This document shows, in pieces, positions 15,123 to 23,238 of a DNA stretch of 25,724 nucleotides (positions are counted from its first letter, which is position 1; each line of letters opens with the position of its first letter). Below the pieces are notes generated by a model, which saw only the letters and a list, made by a program, of their open reading frames with translations, was not told the origin of the DNA and did not search any database. The translations under genes were made by a program, and so were the position numbers. The stretch comes from Bacteriovoracaceae bacterium UBA4573. GTDB lineage: Bacteria > Bdellovibrionota > UBA1018 > UBA923. Where the stretch lies: contig DGKJ01000002.1 of assembly GCA_002387735.1 (NCBI GenBank), forward strand, positions 1 through 25,724. Reading direction: 5' to 3'.

Positions 15123-15739
15123 GATGCGGAATGGCTCGGGCCAGCCAGATTCAAAGTTCCCTGGGCCGATTCAGCACCCAATGACGGATCGTGACATATT
15201 CGACATCGCGCTTCGTACATGTCTTTGCTTCCCACAGCTATTTGCTCCGCCCGCGAAACGAGGCGTTGGGTTCGATGAGCAGGAGCACCACACTGTACGC
15301 AAATAGCCGACAATTTGGTGACGTCTTCGGCGATTGCCAATAGTCTCGGCATTGGACCGAAAGGTTGTCCCAAATAGTCTTGATCCAAACCCGCTAAAAT
15401 CACCCGGACTCCACGATTTGCGAGTTTCTGGGCGACCTCAACGATCGAATCATCAAAAAACTGAATTTCATCAATTCCAATGACTCGAGTGTTGTCACCC
15501 AGCTGTTCGAGAATTTGCCATGGTCGGTCGATTTGAATACTCGAGATGCGCGTTGCATCGTGACTCATGACATGATCTTTGGAATATCGATCGTCGATAA
15601 CTGGTTTAAAACATTGAACTTTAACCCGCGCAATTTGCGCGCGTTTCAATCTTCGAATCAATTCCTCTGTTTTTCCGCTAAACATGCTGCCGCAGACTAC
15701 TTCAATCCAACCGGCTCCGCGCGGGATAGCATTGACCAT
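15119..15739 (-). CDS. tdk: Thymidine kinase (type II)
   Basis: Thymidine kinase phosphorylates thymidine (and deoxyuridine) with ATP, feeding dTTP synthesis by salvage. Residues 17-24 are the P-loop GSMFSGKT. IGIDEIQFFD includes the catalytic Glu91. Four zinc cysteines are Cys147, Cys150, Cys179 and Cys182. I chose ATG 15737-15739 because GGGGGA lies seven bases upstream; the upstream ATG at 15763 has a poor ribosome site and would add eight residues. The resulting 206 residues match the family. The tail beyond residue 185 is low in motifs. It starts 41 bases after the YIP1 gene and overlaps the upp-like gene by four bases. Confidence 0.95.
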   Translation of the reverse strand: MVNAIPRGAGWIEVVCGSMFSGKTEELIRRLKRAQIARVKVQCFKPVIDDRYSKDHVMSHDATRISSIQIDRPWQILEQLGDNTRVIGIDEIQFFDDSIVEVAQKLANRGVRVILAGLDQDYLGQPFGPMPRLLAIAEDVTKLSAICVQCGAPAHRTQRLVSRAEQIAVGSKDMYEARCRICHDPSLGAESAQGTLNLAGPSHSAS

Positions 15740-15780
15740 GAAAAGTCCCCCATCGAGTCGCATTTATCACTGAATTTCCG

Positions 15781-16653
15781 CTAGATGGCAAGTCTTAGAA
15801 GACCCAGTCCCAGAACTGCGAAAATAAACACGAGCAGTAACACCACTAGGCCAAATAGCATCATGGGAGTCGCAATCGCGAAAACCGCTCGCGTTCCAGT
15901 GGAACGATACACCGTGCTTAACCCGACCACAGCGGGTACCATCCATAAAAGAAATGCCAAAAATATGCCTACACCCGGAATGACACAAAGGAACATTGAG
16001 GCAGAGCAGTAGGCTAAAATCTTGAGAGTGGTCGTATATTTAGGAGTAACCCCTTCATGGGTACTCATAAATAAACGAACACCGAAATGAATAAAAAAGG
16101 CCGAAATAACTAATTGAATGAGCGTTAAAAAAGGCGAAAGAACTAACGATCCAGCGCTCATTAAAAGATTATAAAAATAGGTACCAGTGCGATCAATTCC
16201 CGGTAATCCGGAACCGGCGTCATCGACCACCTCATTGGCTACCTGAAAAAAATCCTTAATTTTTTGGGAGAATAAAACGGTAAGTGTCGAACTCCACACA
16301 AAGTTAAAAAAAGCCGCAATCCAATGCACTATAACGGAAAACGCGAGCGCAGAAGAAAGGCCCTCTTCCGAGAGGATTAATTCCGCATTTTTTTTAAAGA
16401 ATTTCTGTGGAGCGACTATAATTTCAAACACATTTTGAAAAAACCGTTTCGCTAATTCTAGTGCTGCTCCCGGAGTTGTAGAGACAACTCCCAACGATCG
16501 AGGTTCCGTTTTTCGGGAACTCGTAAAGCCTCGATCAATTAGTTCTCCGCAGTTCGGACAGTTTCGAGCTTCACCCGGTGGAAACACTTCAAAATCAAGC
16601 AAACACTTATGGCAGTTGTTGGGATCAGTGTTGGTGGCCATGATGCTCGTCAT
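15781..16653 (-). CDS. Zinc-ribbon YIP1-type membrane protein
   Basis: This 290-residue protein has a short N-terminal zinc ribbon (Cys14, Cys17, Cys32, Cys35, in CHKC and CPNC), a linker, then about five membrane helices (near 101-122, 164-190, 212-232, 233-248 and 258-285). The layout, with PQKFFKK before the first helix and the SFGV-like FIHFGVRLF helix, fits the YIP1 domain family, whose eukaryotic members act in membrane traffic. No bacterial function is established. The ATG at 16651-16653 has AGGGG seven bases upstream, which favours it over ATG 16641. It overlaps the DUF4340 gene by 29 bases, which suggests coupled translation with the ABC system. Confidence in the family is moderate. 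Confidence 0.78.
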   Translation of the reverse strand: MTSIMATNTDPNNCHKCLLDFEVFPPGEARNCPNCGELIDRGFTSSRKTEPRSLGVVSTTPGAALELAKRFFQNVFEIIVAPQKFFKKNAELILSEEGLSSALAFSVIVHWIAAFFNFVWSSTLTVLFSQKIKDFFQVANEVVDDAGSGLPGIDRTGTYFYNLLMSAGSLVLSPFLTLIQLVISAFFIHFGVRLFMSTHEGVTPKYTTTLKILAYCSASMFLCVIPGVGIFLAFLLWMVPAVVGLSTVYRSTGTRAVFAIATPMMLFGLVVLLLVFIFAVLGLGLLRLAI

Positions 16654-18157
16654 TTGACGCCCCTTTTTTCAATTGAGAAGGGTCTAGTGGGGCGGGAGTG
16701 GGAGTCGCCGGAGTATTTTTGCTCCATTGTTTTGCCTCGAGCGGAAGATCCCGTGCGTCGTGAAGTTCAAGCTTCATCCATTCAGCGCCAACTTTTACAA
16801 AATGATTCTGGATATCTTTAGGACCTTCGAACAACGTAAACTCAGCAATGGTCTTGCCTTGAGGGTCAAGAATCTTCCAACGACTAACTTGTCGTGACCC
16901 TTTCGGAGGAGCTTCTGCACCTAAAAAATCGAGAACTCGCAACTTAAATACATGATCGAGAGACTTAGAAAATCGCACTGTATCGAACTCTGGAATCACA
17001 CCGGAGTCGATTTTCCAATTCGACGGATCCGTTCCATCTCTAGAGAAAAGATACCGGTTCCCATTAGGAAACGACGCCTCTACACGCGAAAATTCCTGAC
17101 GGGCTCCCTTTGCGAATAAATTGCGGAATCTAAAAAATTTTCGTTCTCGTCCAAACTTTTCACCACCGGCTCGGTCGAGTTCAAATAAAAACGGCTTGTC
17201 CGGATATGCCCCAAAAATTTTATTTTTCAACTTCGCATCACCCGACTTCGGAAAGTAAGCATCGAGTATAACTTCTTTTTGATCATCAAGCGTGATCACT
17301 GCTTTCGCTGAAGGCGTGGGAGATAGTCCGTATTTTGCAAAGTCTTTATTTTTTTCATCGCTTACGAAATTGATTGCCTGCATATAGGAAAACCCTGTCA
17401 CAAAAGACGACACTGTGTCGTATTCGGCAGGCTTCCCGTCTCGAAACGACCACTGATCCCCTATTTTTTTAAGTTCGATCGTGCCACTTTTGTTTACGAG
17501 CTTGAGAGCTATCACTTTGTTGCCATCAAAATTGAAGAGCTTCTTGTTGCGCCAGTAAGTTTGATCTCGCTCTAAGTTAACTCGCACTGCATGATTGACG
17601 ATCAATAGTCGCCCGTCACTGGTATGCGCATAAACGCTTCCACCAATAGCGGTATTGTCGCCCGTGGCAACCTCCATCGGCTCCGAGCGGCCCTTTACAT
17701 AAAGTTGTGCGAGATTCTTTTTTTGGTTCTCCGCCAACCCGAACGACTCCAAATTTGGCTTTTCTTCACCCTCAAAATTCAGTGTCTCGATCACATCAGC
17801 ACCAAAAGTAGCAGCAAGAAAAGTACCGACGTTCGGATCATCTGCATCGAAGCTAAGTGGTTTGTTTAGAGTCCAGTCAGCCTTTGGGTCATTAAATTTG
17901 CAATTCTGGCGACACTGCAGTTCAACTTCGATACCTTTGGTCTCATTTTTTATCACCAAACGATCGAGTTCCATTTCATCGCCGATTGGTAAGATTTTAT
18001 TGGAATTACTTTTGGTTTTCTCCCGTACTGGCTTCGAATAAAACTCGTACCAATAGACGGCGCCCGTAAGAGCGGCCAGCAGTCCTGCCAATATTAAGTT
18101 CGTCTTTAGCGAAGAGCTCAAAGTTTTCTTCGGCGAAGCCAAATCGCTAGACCCCAT
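16625..18157 (-). CDS. DUF4340-domain, membrane-anchored protein
   Basis: This 510-residue protein has one N-terminal membrane helix (about 20-37) and a long extracytoplasmic part built from repeated beta-rich units. Each unit contains a Leu-Val-I-K-type strand (near 50-65) and repeats like W-x-x-x-x-P. The sequence, length and position directly after a GldG-like gene fit the DUF4340 family. Such proteins accompany GldG-type ABC exporters, and their role is unknown. The C-terminus is a histidine-rich tail, DEHHGHQH. ATG 18155-18157 has GGAGG about nine bases upstream. It overlaps the GldG gene by 40 bases and the YIP1 gene by 29. Confidence 0.85.
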   Translation of the reverse strand: MGSSDLASPKKTLSSSLKTNLILAGLLAALTGAVYWYEFYSKPVREKTKSNSNKILPIGDEMELDRLVIKNETKGIEVELQCRQNCKFNDPKADWTLNKPLSFDADDPNVGTFLAATFGADVIETLNFEGEEKPNLESFGLAENQKKNLAQLYVKGRSEPMEVATGDNTAIGGSVYAHTSDGRLLIVNHAVRVNLERDQTYWRNKKLFNFDGNKVIALKLVNKSGTIELKKIGDQWSFRDGKPAEYDTVSSFVTGFSYMQAINFVSDEKNKDFAKYGLSPTPSAKAVITLDDQKEVILDAYFPKSGDAKLKNKIFGAYPDKPFLFELDRAGGEKFGRERKFFRFRNLFAKGARQEFSRVEASFPNGNRYLFSRDGTDPSNWKIDSGVIPEFDTVRFSKSLDHVFKLRVLDFLGAEAPPKGSRQVSRWKILDPQGKTIAEFTLFEGPKDIQNHFVKVGAEWMKLELHDARDLPLEAKQWSKNTPATPTPAPLDPSQLKKGASNDEHHGHQH

Positions 18158-19686
18158 AATAAGGAACCTCCAGGTACTAAGAACATCGTCGCAAATTGAA
18201 TCGCTCGGCCCTGCTCTTGAGAAAGAGACGGAATGACCGGACCATCTTCACGAGATTTAATTGAAATAAAAGATTCCTCGTCGGCCAACCAACGAAGTGA
18301 ATTCATAAATAAATCCATGTTAGCTCCGTGCCGCGCATAAGCATTGTTCACAAGATTAGATGTGCCAAACGCCACTATGCGGGCCGGTCGAGCATCGGGT
18401 TTTGTACCCGCGGCCCGCCCCTCGACGGCTGCCATTACTGCGTGAGCTTCGACTTTATCTGTTTTTTCATTCACTTTTACCCGACCAGTTGCAATTTCTT
18501 TAAAATCCGATTTCGCAATGGAACGCTGAGTGGTTTTTGCCACCCACCAGGTCTTCATTCCCGGCACTGTACTTTTTACGTCAACGCCAGACGGAAGAGG
18601 AAATAAAGTGGCAATCTGAAAATCTTTCACGATGGGATGATCCTTATTATAGGTGCCAACCAAAGGTACACTGGCGTTGCCGCCCAGAAGTTTACTGGTC
18701 GGATCTACGATCAAATTGTGTCGAAATTCGATGGCCCATTTATCTGCGAGCCCGATGAGTTCCTTCTGAACCACTGAATTTGATCGAACGGGTGGGTCTA
18801 ACGCCAAAACAAGGCGCCCACCGAGTTTCAGCCAAGCATCGATCAGTTCAATCTCTTTTTCAAAAAATGCTTTTTCGGGACCAACAACTGCAACGACTGT
18901 GCAACCTTCAGGAATTTTTCCTTCTTCGAGCAAGTTTAAACTTTGTACCTCGAAATTCTGAGATTCGAGTTCTTGTTTGAGTTGTCCAAGTCCGTCCGGG
19001 CCGGGGTTATCAAGCAACTTTTCCCCGTGACCAGTTACCAAACAAAAACGAGTTACACCCGTTTTCATAAGCTTCATAATTGCGTTGGTGACTTTTTCTT
19101 CAGTATAATCATCCACCCGCGTATCTTTTTTCCCAAGCGCGACGATCGCGGTATTGTATTTCTTTACGTTCAACGCTTTCGCCCGTTGCGGATCGCGGTC
19201 AGGATCGACGTACTCTACCTTCACTTTTTTTGTGAGGTAGGTGTAATTACCAAAAAAAGACTTAGCTCGCTCTCGCTCCTGCGCTTTTACAAACACAGTT
19301 ATGTTCAAGTCCTCTTGTAACCCTTCAAGAGCTTTTTTGGTTTGATCGCTTATCGAGTGAATTTTGTTTTCAGTGAGGTCTTTTTTCCAATGATGGTTAA
19401 AATTAAGAAAATTAAGGACTACCACAATCGCAAATACTAACCCCACAGTAAGCGCAGCATTCGCGCCGTATCTCGTCGATCGTTGCGCAAAGGCACTTTT
19501 CAAACTTTTTTGGTTACGCCAGGCCAGCGCACCAAGGCACGCCAACAAAAGAACAGCAAACGTCAAGACCGCAGACTTAATTTCCGGGTAAATAAAAACC
19601 ACCGCCAGAAATGCTAGTGCGAAAAAGCCAGTAGCAATTCCAAGTACTTTTTGGAGAATATCACCCGATTGCTTATTGCCCTTCAT
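18118..19686 (-). CDS. GldG-like ABC transporter auxiliary protein
   Basis: This 522-residue protein belongs to the GldG/ABC-transporter-auxiliary family, which pairs with GldA and GldF-like subunits. It shows three N-terminal membrane helices (near 14-32, 38-56, 75-94), the family signature KDLTENKIHSISDQT (102-116), a large periplasmic alpha/beta domain including TGHGEKLLDNPGPDGLGQL, and a C-terminal helix near 495-516 ending in LRRRKL. In Bacteroidetes the Gld complex is linked to gliding; outside that group the transported substrate is unknown, so I give no symbol. The gene follows the permease by 3 bases with GGAGG nine bases before the ATG. Confidence 0.9.
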   Translation of the reverse strand: MKGNKQSGDILQKVLGIATGFFALAFLAVVFIYPEIKSAVLTFAVLLLACLGALAWRNQKSLKSAFAQRSTRYGANAALTVGLVFAIVVVLNFLNFNHHWKKDLTENKIHSISDQTKKALEGLQEDLNITVFVKAQERERAKSFFGNYTYLTKKVKVEYVDPDRDPQRAKALNVKKYNTAIVALGKKDTRVDDYTEEKVTNAIMKLMKTGVTRFCLVTGHGEKLLDNPGPDGLGQLKQELESQNFEVQSLNLLEEGKIPEGCTVVAVVGPEKAFFEKEIELIDAWLKLGGRLVLALDPPVRSNSVVQKELIGLADKWAIEFRHNLIVDPTSKLLGGNASVPLVGTYNKDHPIVKDFQIATLFPLPSGVDVKSTVPGMKTWWVAKTTQRSIAKSDFKEIATGRVKVNEKTDKVEAHAVMAAVEGRAAGTKPDARPARIVAFGTSNLVNNAYARHGANMDLFMNSLRWLADEESFISIKSREDGPVIPSLSQEQGRAIQFATMFLVPGGSLLWGLAIWLRRRKL

Positions 19687-19689
19687 GGA

Positions 19690-20457
19690 TTACGACCTCC
19701 AACTATACGACTCGAGCGTTTTGTAAGTTAAAAACAACCACAACCCTATGCTCGAGGCGAAGAAAACGATGTCTCGCGTATTAAAAATGCCACGAGAAAA
19801 ATCTTCGAAGTGATCAACTATAGAAAGATAACTTAATAAATCACTCCAAAACGGACTTGCATTGTACGAGGCCCATTTAATGATCCAAAAAAATAAAATG
19901 GTTCCGAAAGTAAGTGCGCCCGCGACAATTTGATTTTCTGTGATCGAGGAACATAGAACTCCCACTGCGATATATGTGCCTATCATCAAAATCGTTCCAA
20001 GATAGCACATGGCGATCACTCCCCAATCGGGATTAGCTGCAACGGAAAGGGCGATCGGATAAGGGATGGTCAAAAGTAAAAGTACCAAAACAAAAAGCAA
20101 TGCCGAAAGGTATTTTCCAAGTACAATTTGGCTCATTTTTATAGGGGCAGTGAACAAAAGTTCGATTGTGTTGTTCTTCTTTTCTTCTGCGAAAAGCCGC
20201 ATCGTTATGAAGGGTACAATAAAAAGGAGCACAACGTTCATATTGCCAAATATTGGTCGTATGAGGCTGTCGTTAAAACTGGGGCCCTTACCGTACCGCA
20301 ATTGTTCGAACTGCATGCTCTGAAGAACATATAAATTGAGCAGCGAAAAAAACATGTATCCCATGATGGCCGAAAAGATCGCCATAACCAGATACGCGAT
20401 TGGCGAAGTAAAATAACCACGAAGGTCTTTTCTGGCCACGATCCAAATGTTTCGCAT
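19690..20457 (-). CDS. ABC-2 type permease (GldF-like)
   Basis: This is an inner-membrane permease of 255 residues with about six helices. Marks are the N-terminal ARKDLRGYFTSPIAYLVMAI and the coupling segment MRLFAEEKKNNTIELLFTAP (86-105), typical of ABC-2 export permeases paired with GldA/NosF-type ATPases. GGAGG precedes the ATG by five bases. It lies 13 bases after the ATPase gene and 3 before the GldG-like gene, so it is the membrane channel of the same system. Substrate is unknown. Confidence 0.92.
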   Translation of the reverse strand: MRNIWIVARKDLRGYFTSPIAYLVMAIFSAIMGYMFFSLLNLYVLQSMQFEQLRYGKGPSFNDSLIRPIFGNMNVVLLFIVPFITMRLFAEEKKNNTIELLFTAPIKMSQIVLGKYLSALLFVLVLLLLTIPYPIALSVAANPDWGVIAMCYLGTILMIGTYIAVGVLCSSITENQIVAGALTFGTILFFWIIKWASYNASPFWSDLLSYLSIVDHFEDFSRGIFNTRDIVFFASSIGLWLFLTYKTLESYSWRS

Positions 20458-20470
20458 AAAAACCTCCAGT

Positions 20471-21412
20471 TTAAATCGAATGCTCCACAGTCGTAAGTTT
20501 TACGAAAACGTCCTCGAGCGACATTGATTCTCTTTTAAGCTCCAACAGACCTGCGTCTGAGGAAAATGCGATTTTAGCGACCGCTGAACGAATGTCTGAA
20601 GATTCATCGGCAGTAACGATAATTCGGTGTCCACCATCCGCTCTTTCAGGGTTGGAAACGGAGGCAACGCCAGGAAGTGATTGAATCTTTCCAACCAAGT
20701 CTGACGTTCCACGTTCAACAACCAAACTAAGAACATTACCTTTGCGGAGTCGAGCGGATATCGCGTCGAGTGAATCGATCGCTACGATCCTTCCTTGGTT
20801 GATGATCAAAACACGGGAACATGTCGCTTGTACTTCTGGTAGAATGTGCGTGCTAAGAATAACGGTATGGTCACCGGCCAAACTTTTTATCAGACCCCGG
20901 ATTTCAATGATTTGTTTTGGGTCTAGACCGACCGTTGGTTCATCTAAAATTAACACTTCGGGTCGATGCACAATGGCCTGCGCAAGCCCCACTCGTTGTC
21001 GATATCCCTTGGAAAGATTGCCGATTAGGCGCCCTTTAACTCCGCCTAGGCCACATTTTTCAATTGCTTCAAGCGCCGCATTTTTCGCGGCCGCCTTCTT
21101 TAAACCATGGAGATTGGCTGCATAGATCAAATAGTCTAACACCACCATGTCTTTATAAACGGGCGGTGTCTCAGGGAGGTAGCCCACGCGTTTTTTTACT
21201 TCGAGCGGTTGTTCGAAGACGTCATACCCCGCCACCTTCGCCGTTCCACTGGTGGCTGGCATAAAACAGGTGAGAATTTTCATTGTTGTGGATTTACCCG
21301 CGCCGTTGGGGCCGAGAAAGCCTAGAACCTCTCCTTTTTCCACGTTAAAGGAAAGCTCGTCGACCGCCTTACGAGTGCCGTAGAACTTGGACAATGCCTG
21401 AACTTCGATCAT
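20471..21412 (-). CDS. ABC transporter ATP-binding subunit (GldA-like)
   Basis: This 313-residue ATPase powers the adjacent permease. Walker A is GPNGAGKS (34-41), the signature LSKGYRQR (133-140), Walker B VLILDEP (153-159), and the switch is in LSTHILPE. The Q-loop region reads GYLPETPPVY (78-87), with Glu-Thr where many homologues have Gln; GldA-type proteins commonly vary here. The C-terminal 80 residues form the DUF4162-like tail common to exporter ATPases. ATG 21410-21412 has GGGAG five bases upstream. It is the first gene of the twelve-gene block and has a candidate promoter and inverted repeat just upstream. Confidence 0.94.
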   Translation of the reverse strand: MIEVQALSKFYGTRKAVDELSFNVEKGEVLGFLGPNGAGKSTTMKILTCFMPATSGTAKVAGYDVFEQPLEVKKRVGYLPETPPVYKDMVVLDYLIYAANLHGLKKAAAKNAALEAIEKCGLGGVKGRLIGNLSKGYRQRVGLAQAIVHRPEVLILDEPTVGLDPKQIIEIRGLIKSLAGDHTVILSTHILPEVQATCSRVLIINQGRIVAIDSLDAISARLRKGNVLSLVVERGTSDLVGKIQSLPGVASVSNPERADGGHRIIVTADESSDIRSAVAKIAFSSDAGLLELKRESMSLEDVFVKLTTVEHSI

Positions 21413-21427
21413 AGACGCTCCCAGTCG

Positions 21428-21442
21428 AATTCAAATTGAATT
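21428..21442. repeat. Inverted repeat in the ABC-operon leader
   Basis: AATTCAA and TTGAATT form perfect 7-base arms around a single A. The site lies just after the -10 box of the candidate ABC promoter and before the ribosome site, a place where a dimeric repressor could bind. A-T richness makes chance occurrence possible. Confidence 0.35.
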
Positions 21443-21452
21443 TGTACGCTTC

Positions 21453-21480
21453 AATTTAGACGGGAGAGCTTTTTTGTCAA
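21453..21480 (-). promoter_or_regulatory. Candidate promoter of the ABC/salvage operon
   Basis: On the minus strand a perfect TTGACA (21480-21475) is followed after 16 bases by TAAATT (21458-21453), four of six matches to TATAAT. The predicted start is near 21446, about 35 bases before the ATPase ATG. It starts just after the stop of the preceding orphan gene, so the block can be transcribed separately from that gene. Confidence 0.55.
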
Positions 21481-21484
21481 GACC

Positions 21485-22102
21485 TCAGAAAACTGCCTTG
21501 GCGGGACTGGAGTTGTCCAAGTCCCGGGAGTCTGGCGACTTGGCCGCTTGGTTTGAAATCCGGTAGATTTGAATTTTTTCGGAGGTAAACACATTCTCGA
21601 ATCCGAGGCTCTTTAAGCTGCGAGCAACTGAGGCGTCAGAAGTCGGCACGAACACGAGACTAAATTGTGGCGCGATTCCTTCGGGGGCGGCCGCTTTTGC
21701 TACCATTGTAGCATTATTCACAAGTGTTTTGAGTGCCTGCTTAAATCCAGCCTTAGAGTGCAGATTTAATACGAGCATACAAGGTTCGGTAACGTCGAAA
21801 TCCACGGATTGCCCCCAACGCAACAATTCGTCTTTCACGGCCCGTTGTGCTTCACCTGCTGATAGCGTGGCAAATGCGACCATACCGCCTTCTTGCTCGA
21901 AACCTTCTTTAGCCTTTGGTTTTTTAACAATGAAATAGTGAAGCGCCAATTGGGAGCGCTCTTGAAACCAGGTGTTTTCATCGCGATCGTGAGGTAAAAG
22001 ACTTTCCTGCTTTAAGAATTCGCCCCATGGAAGTAGACGCTCACGTCCGCTTATTCGCTGCAACACCAACCCGATTTCAGAATTTTTTTTGTCTTTTTTC
22101 AC
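21485..22102 (-). CDS. Orphan protein coupled to the DHH phosphoesterase
   Basis: I do not recognise this 205-residue protein. It has no signal peptide or membrane helix and looks cytosolic and alpha/beta. It has a central strand-helix unit (EPCMLVLNLHSKAGFKQALK, about 106-125) and a later one with FSLVFVPTSDASVARSLKSLGFENVF near 147-172. The last pattern, a strand then a helix ending SLGFENVF, recalls acetyltransferase-like folds, but no acetyl-CoA loop is visible. The GTG start overlaps the upstream stop as GTGA. This implies translation coupled to the phosphoesterase, so a related function is likely. The tail after residue 185 appears disordered. Confidence 0.75.
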   Translation of the reverse strand: MKKDKKNSEIGLVLQRISGRERLLPWGEFLKQESLLPHDRDENTWFQERSQLALHYFIVKKPKAKEGFEQEGGMVAFATLSAGEAQRAVKDELLRWGQSVDFDVTEPCMLVLNLHSKAGFKQALKTLVNNATMVAKAAAPEGIAPQFSLVFVPTSDASVARSLKSLGFENVFTSEKIQIYRISNQAAKSPDSRDLDNSSPAKAVF

Positions 22103-23121
22103 GCTGCCAACTTTCTCAAGAGACGGTCGCGAATCTCGCTCATAGTTCCGCTTACAATAAAACCCGCGGCAAATTCATGGCCACCGCCGCCCAGCTCCTG
22201 AGCTACGGTGTTTACGACCAGAGTGCCCTTTGACTTGATACTCCCCTTGATTCTTCCATCATCTTCTTCACGAAGCAAAATTAGAATTTCGGCGTTTTTT
22301 AAAAGCAAAAGAAAATTAACAATCGATTGAGTGTCGTCGCTGGATGCGTTGAATTTCTTGCGTACGTCTCTCGGTATTTCTACCCAAGCTAATGTCCCGT
22401 TTTCGTGACTAGGACTACGAAGCGGAACTTCTTCAATTCGACTCAAAACTTCGCCTATTAACCGCACATGGGCCGCTGACTTTGAAGAGTAGATATTTTG
22501 ATACACTTCTTCTGGCTGTAATCCGAAGTCTATGAGTTCAGCGGCAATACGATGAGAAAGTGCGGTGGTACGGGAATATCTAAAAGAATTTGTATCGGTA
22601 ATAATTGAAACATACAATCCGAGCGCCATTTCGGGTGATAGTCTAAACGACGGTGCATCGGGATCAAGAACGTCTTGTGCCTGGTGAAACAGCCGATACA
22701 AAAGCTCACCAATTGAGGACGAACGCACATCCACTACGGTGTGCACTTTCCCGTTGGTACCATTGAGGCCCCCGTGGTGATGGTCGAGAAATAAAATCGT
22801 TTTGGCCTGACGTTCAAAAAAGTCCCACACTTTGCCCAGTCTCTTGGGCTCATTAGTGTCAACTACGACTGCGAGATCAAACGGTGCCTCTTTAAAGCCC
22901 GCGCCAAGAGTCTCAATTACTCCCCCCCGATCCAAAAAACGGTACCGTCCGGGGACTGGATCCGGATTAACGATCCGAACATCTTTACCCAGCCTTTTTA
23001 GACAATGGAATAGCGCCACTTCGGCCCCTAGACCATCGCCGTCAGGCATAAGATGCGTGCAGATGATAACAGAATGAGCTGCCGCAAGTAACCTGCCGGC
23101 ATCGTGTAGTGACTTGTCCAT
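22099..23121 (-). CDS. DHH/DHHA1 phosphoesterase, NrnA-like
   Basis: This family hydrolyses short oligonucleotides (nanoRNA), pApA-type linear dinucleotides or 3'-phosphoadenosine phosphate with manganese. The 340 residues keep His23, Asp27 and Asp29 in THLMPDGDG, Asp88 in VVVDTNE, the DHHH motif at 113-116, Asp176 in SIITDTNSF, and the DHHA1 end motif GGGGHEFAAG (about 313-322). Asp29 is followed by Gly-Leu-Gly where many homologues have Ala-Ile-Gly. The start at 23119-23121 has only a weak ribosome site (GAAGA). It is the first gene of a two-gene unit with the orphan that follows, and is divergent from a small gene. NrnA and cyclic-dinucleotide breakdown are not separable from sequence alone. 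Confidence 0.92.
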   Translation of the reverse strand: MDKSLHDAGRLLAAAHSVIICTHLMPDGDGLGAEVALFHCLKRLGKDVRIVNPDPVPGRYRFLDRGGVIETLGAGFKEAPFDLAVVVDTNEPKRLGKVWDFFERQAKTILFLDHHHGGLNGTNGKVHTVVDVRSSSIGELLYRLFHQAQDVLDPDAPSFRLSPEMALGLYVSIITDTNSFRYSRTTALSHRIAAELIDFGLQPEEVYQNIYSSKSAAHVRLIGEVLSRIEEVPLRSPSHENGTLAWVEIPRDVRKKFNASSDDTQSIVNFLLLLKNAEILILLREEDDGRIKGSIKSKGTLVVNTVAQELGGGGHEFAAGFIVSGTMSEIRDRLLRKLAA

Positions 23122-23238
23122 TCTTCAGCTTATCGGAACAAGATATAAGATTTGGGATAGGTAACATTTGCCGCTTCACCCTCTCCAGGGGTAAGGCCTT
23201 GTTACCGATAAAATCCTTGGGACCACAAAGGAGTGTTA
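23122..23238. other. Divergent intergenic region with GGTAA half-sites
   Basis: This 117-base region separates the phosphoesterase and the small plus-strand gene. It contains GGTAACA (23160-23166) and its inverse TGTTACC (23200-23206), plus another GGTAA at 23190-23194. No convincing promoter hexamers were found in either direction, although both genes need one. Confidence 0.4.

Noticed and set aside
15740..15763. ATG at 15761-15763 as tdk start
   Set aside because: Weak ribosome site, whereas the ATG at 15739 has GGGGGA at ideal distance and fits the family length.
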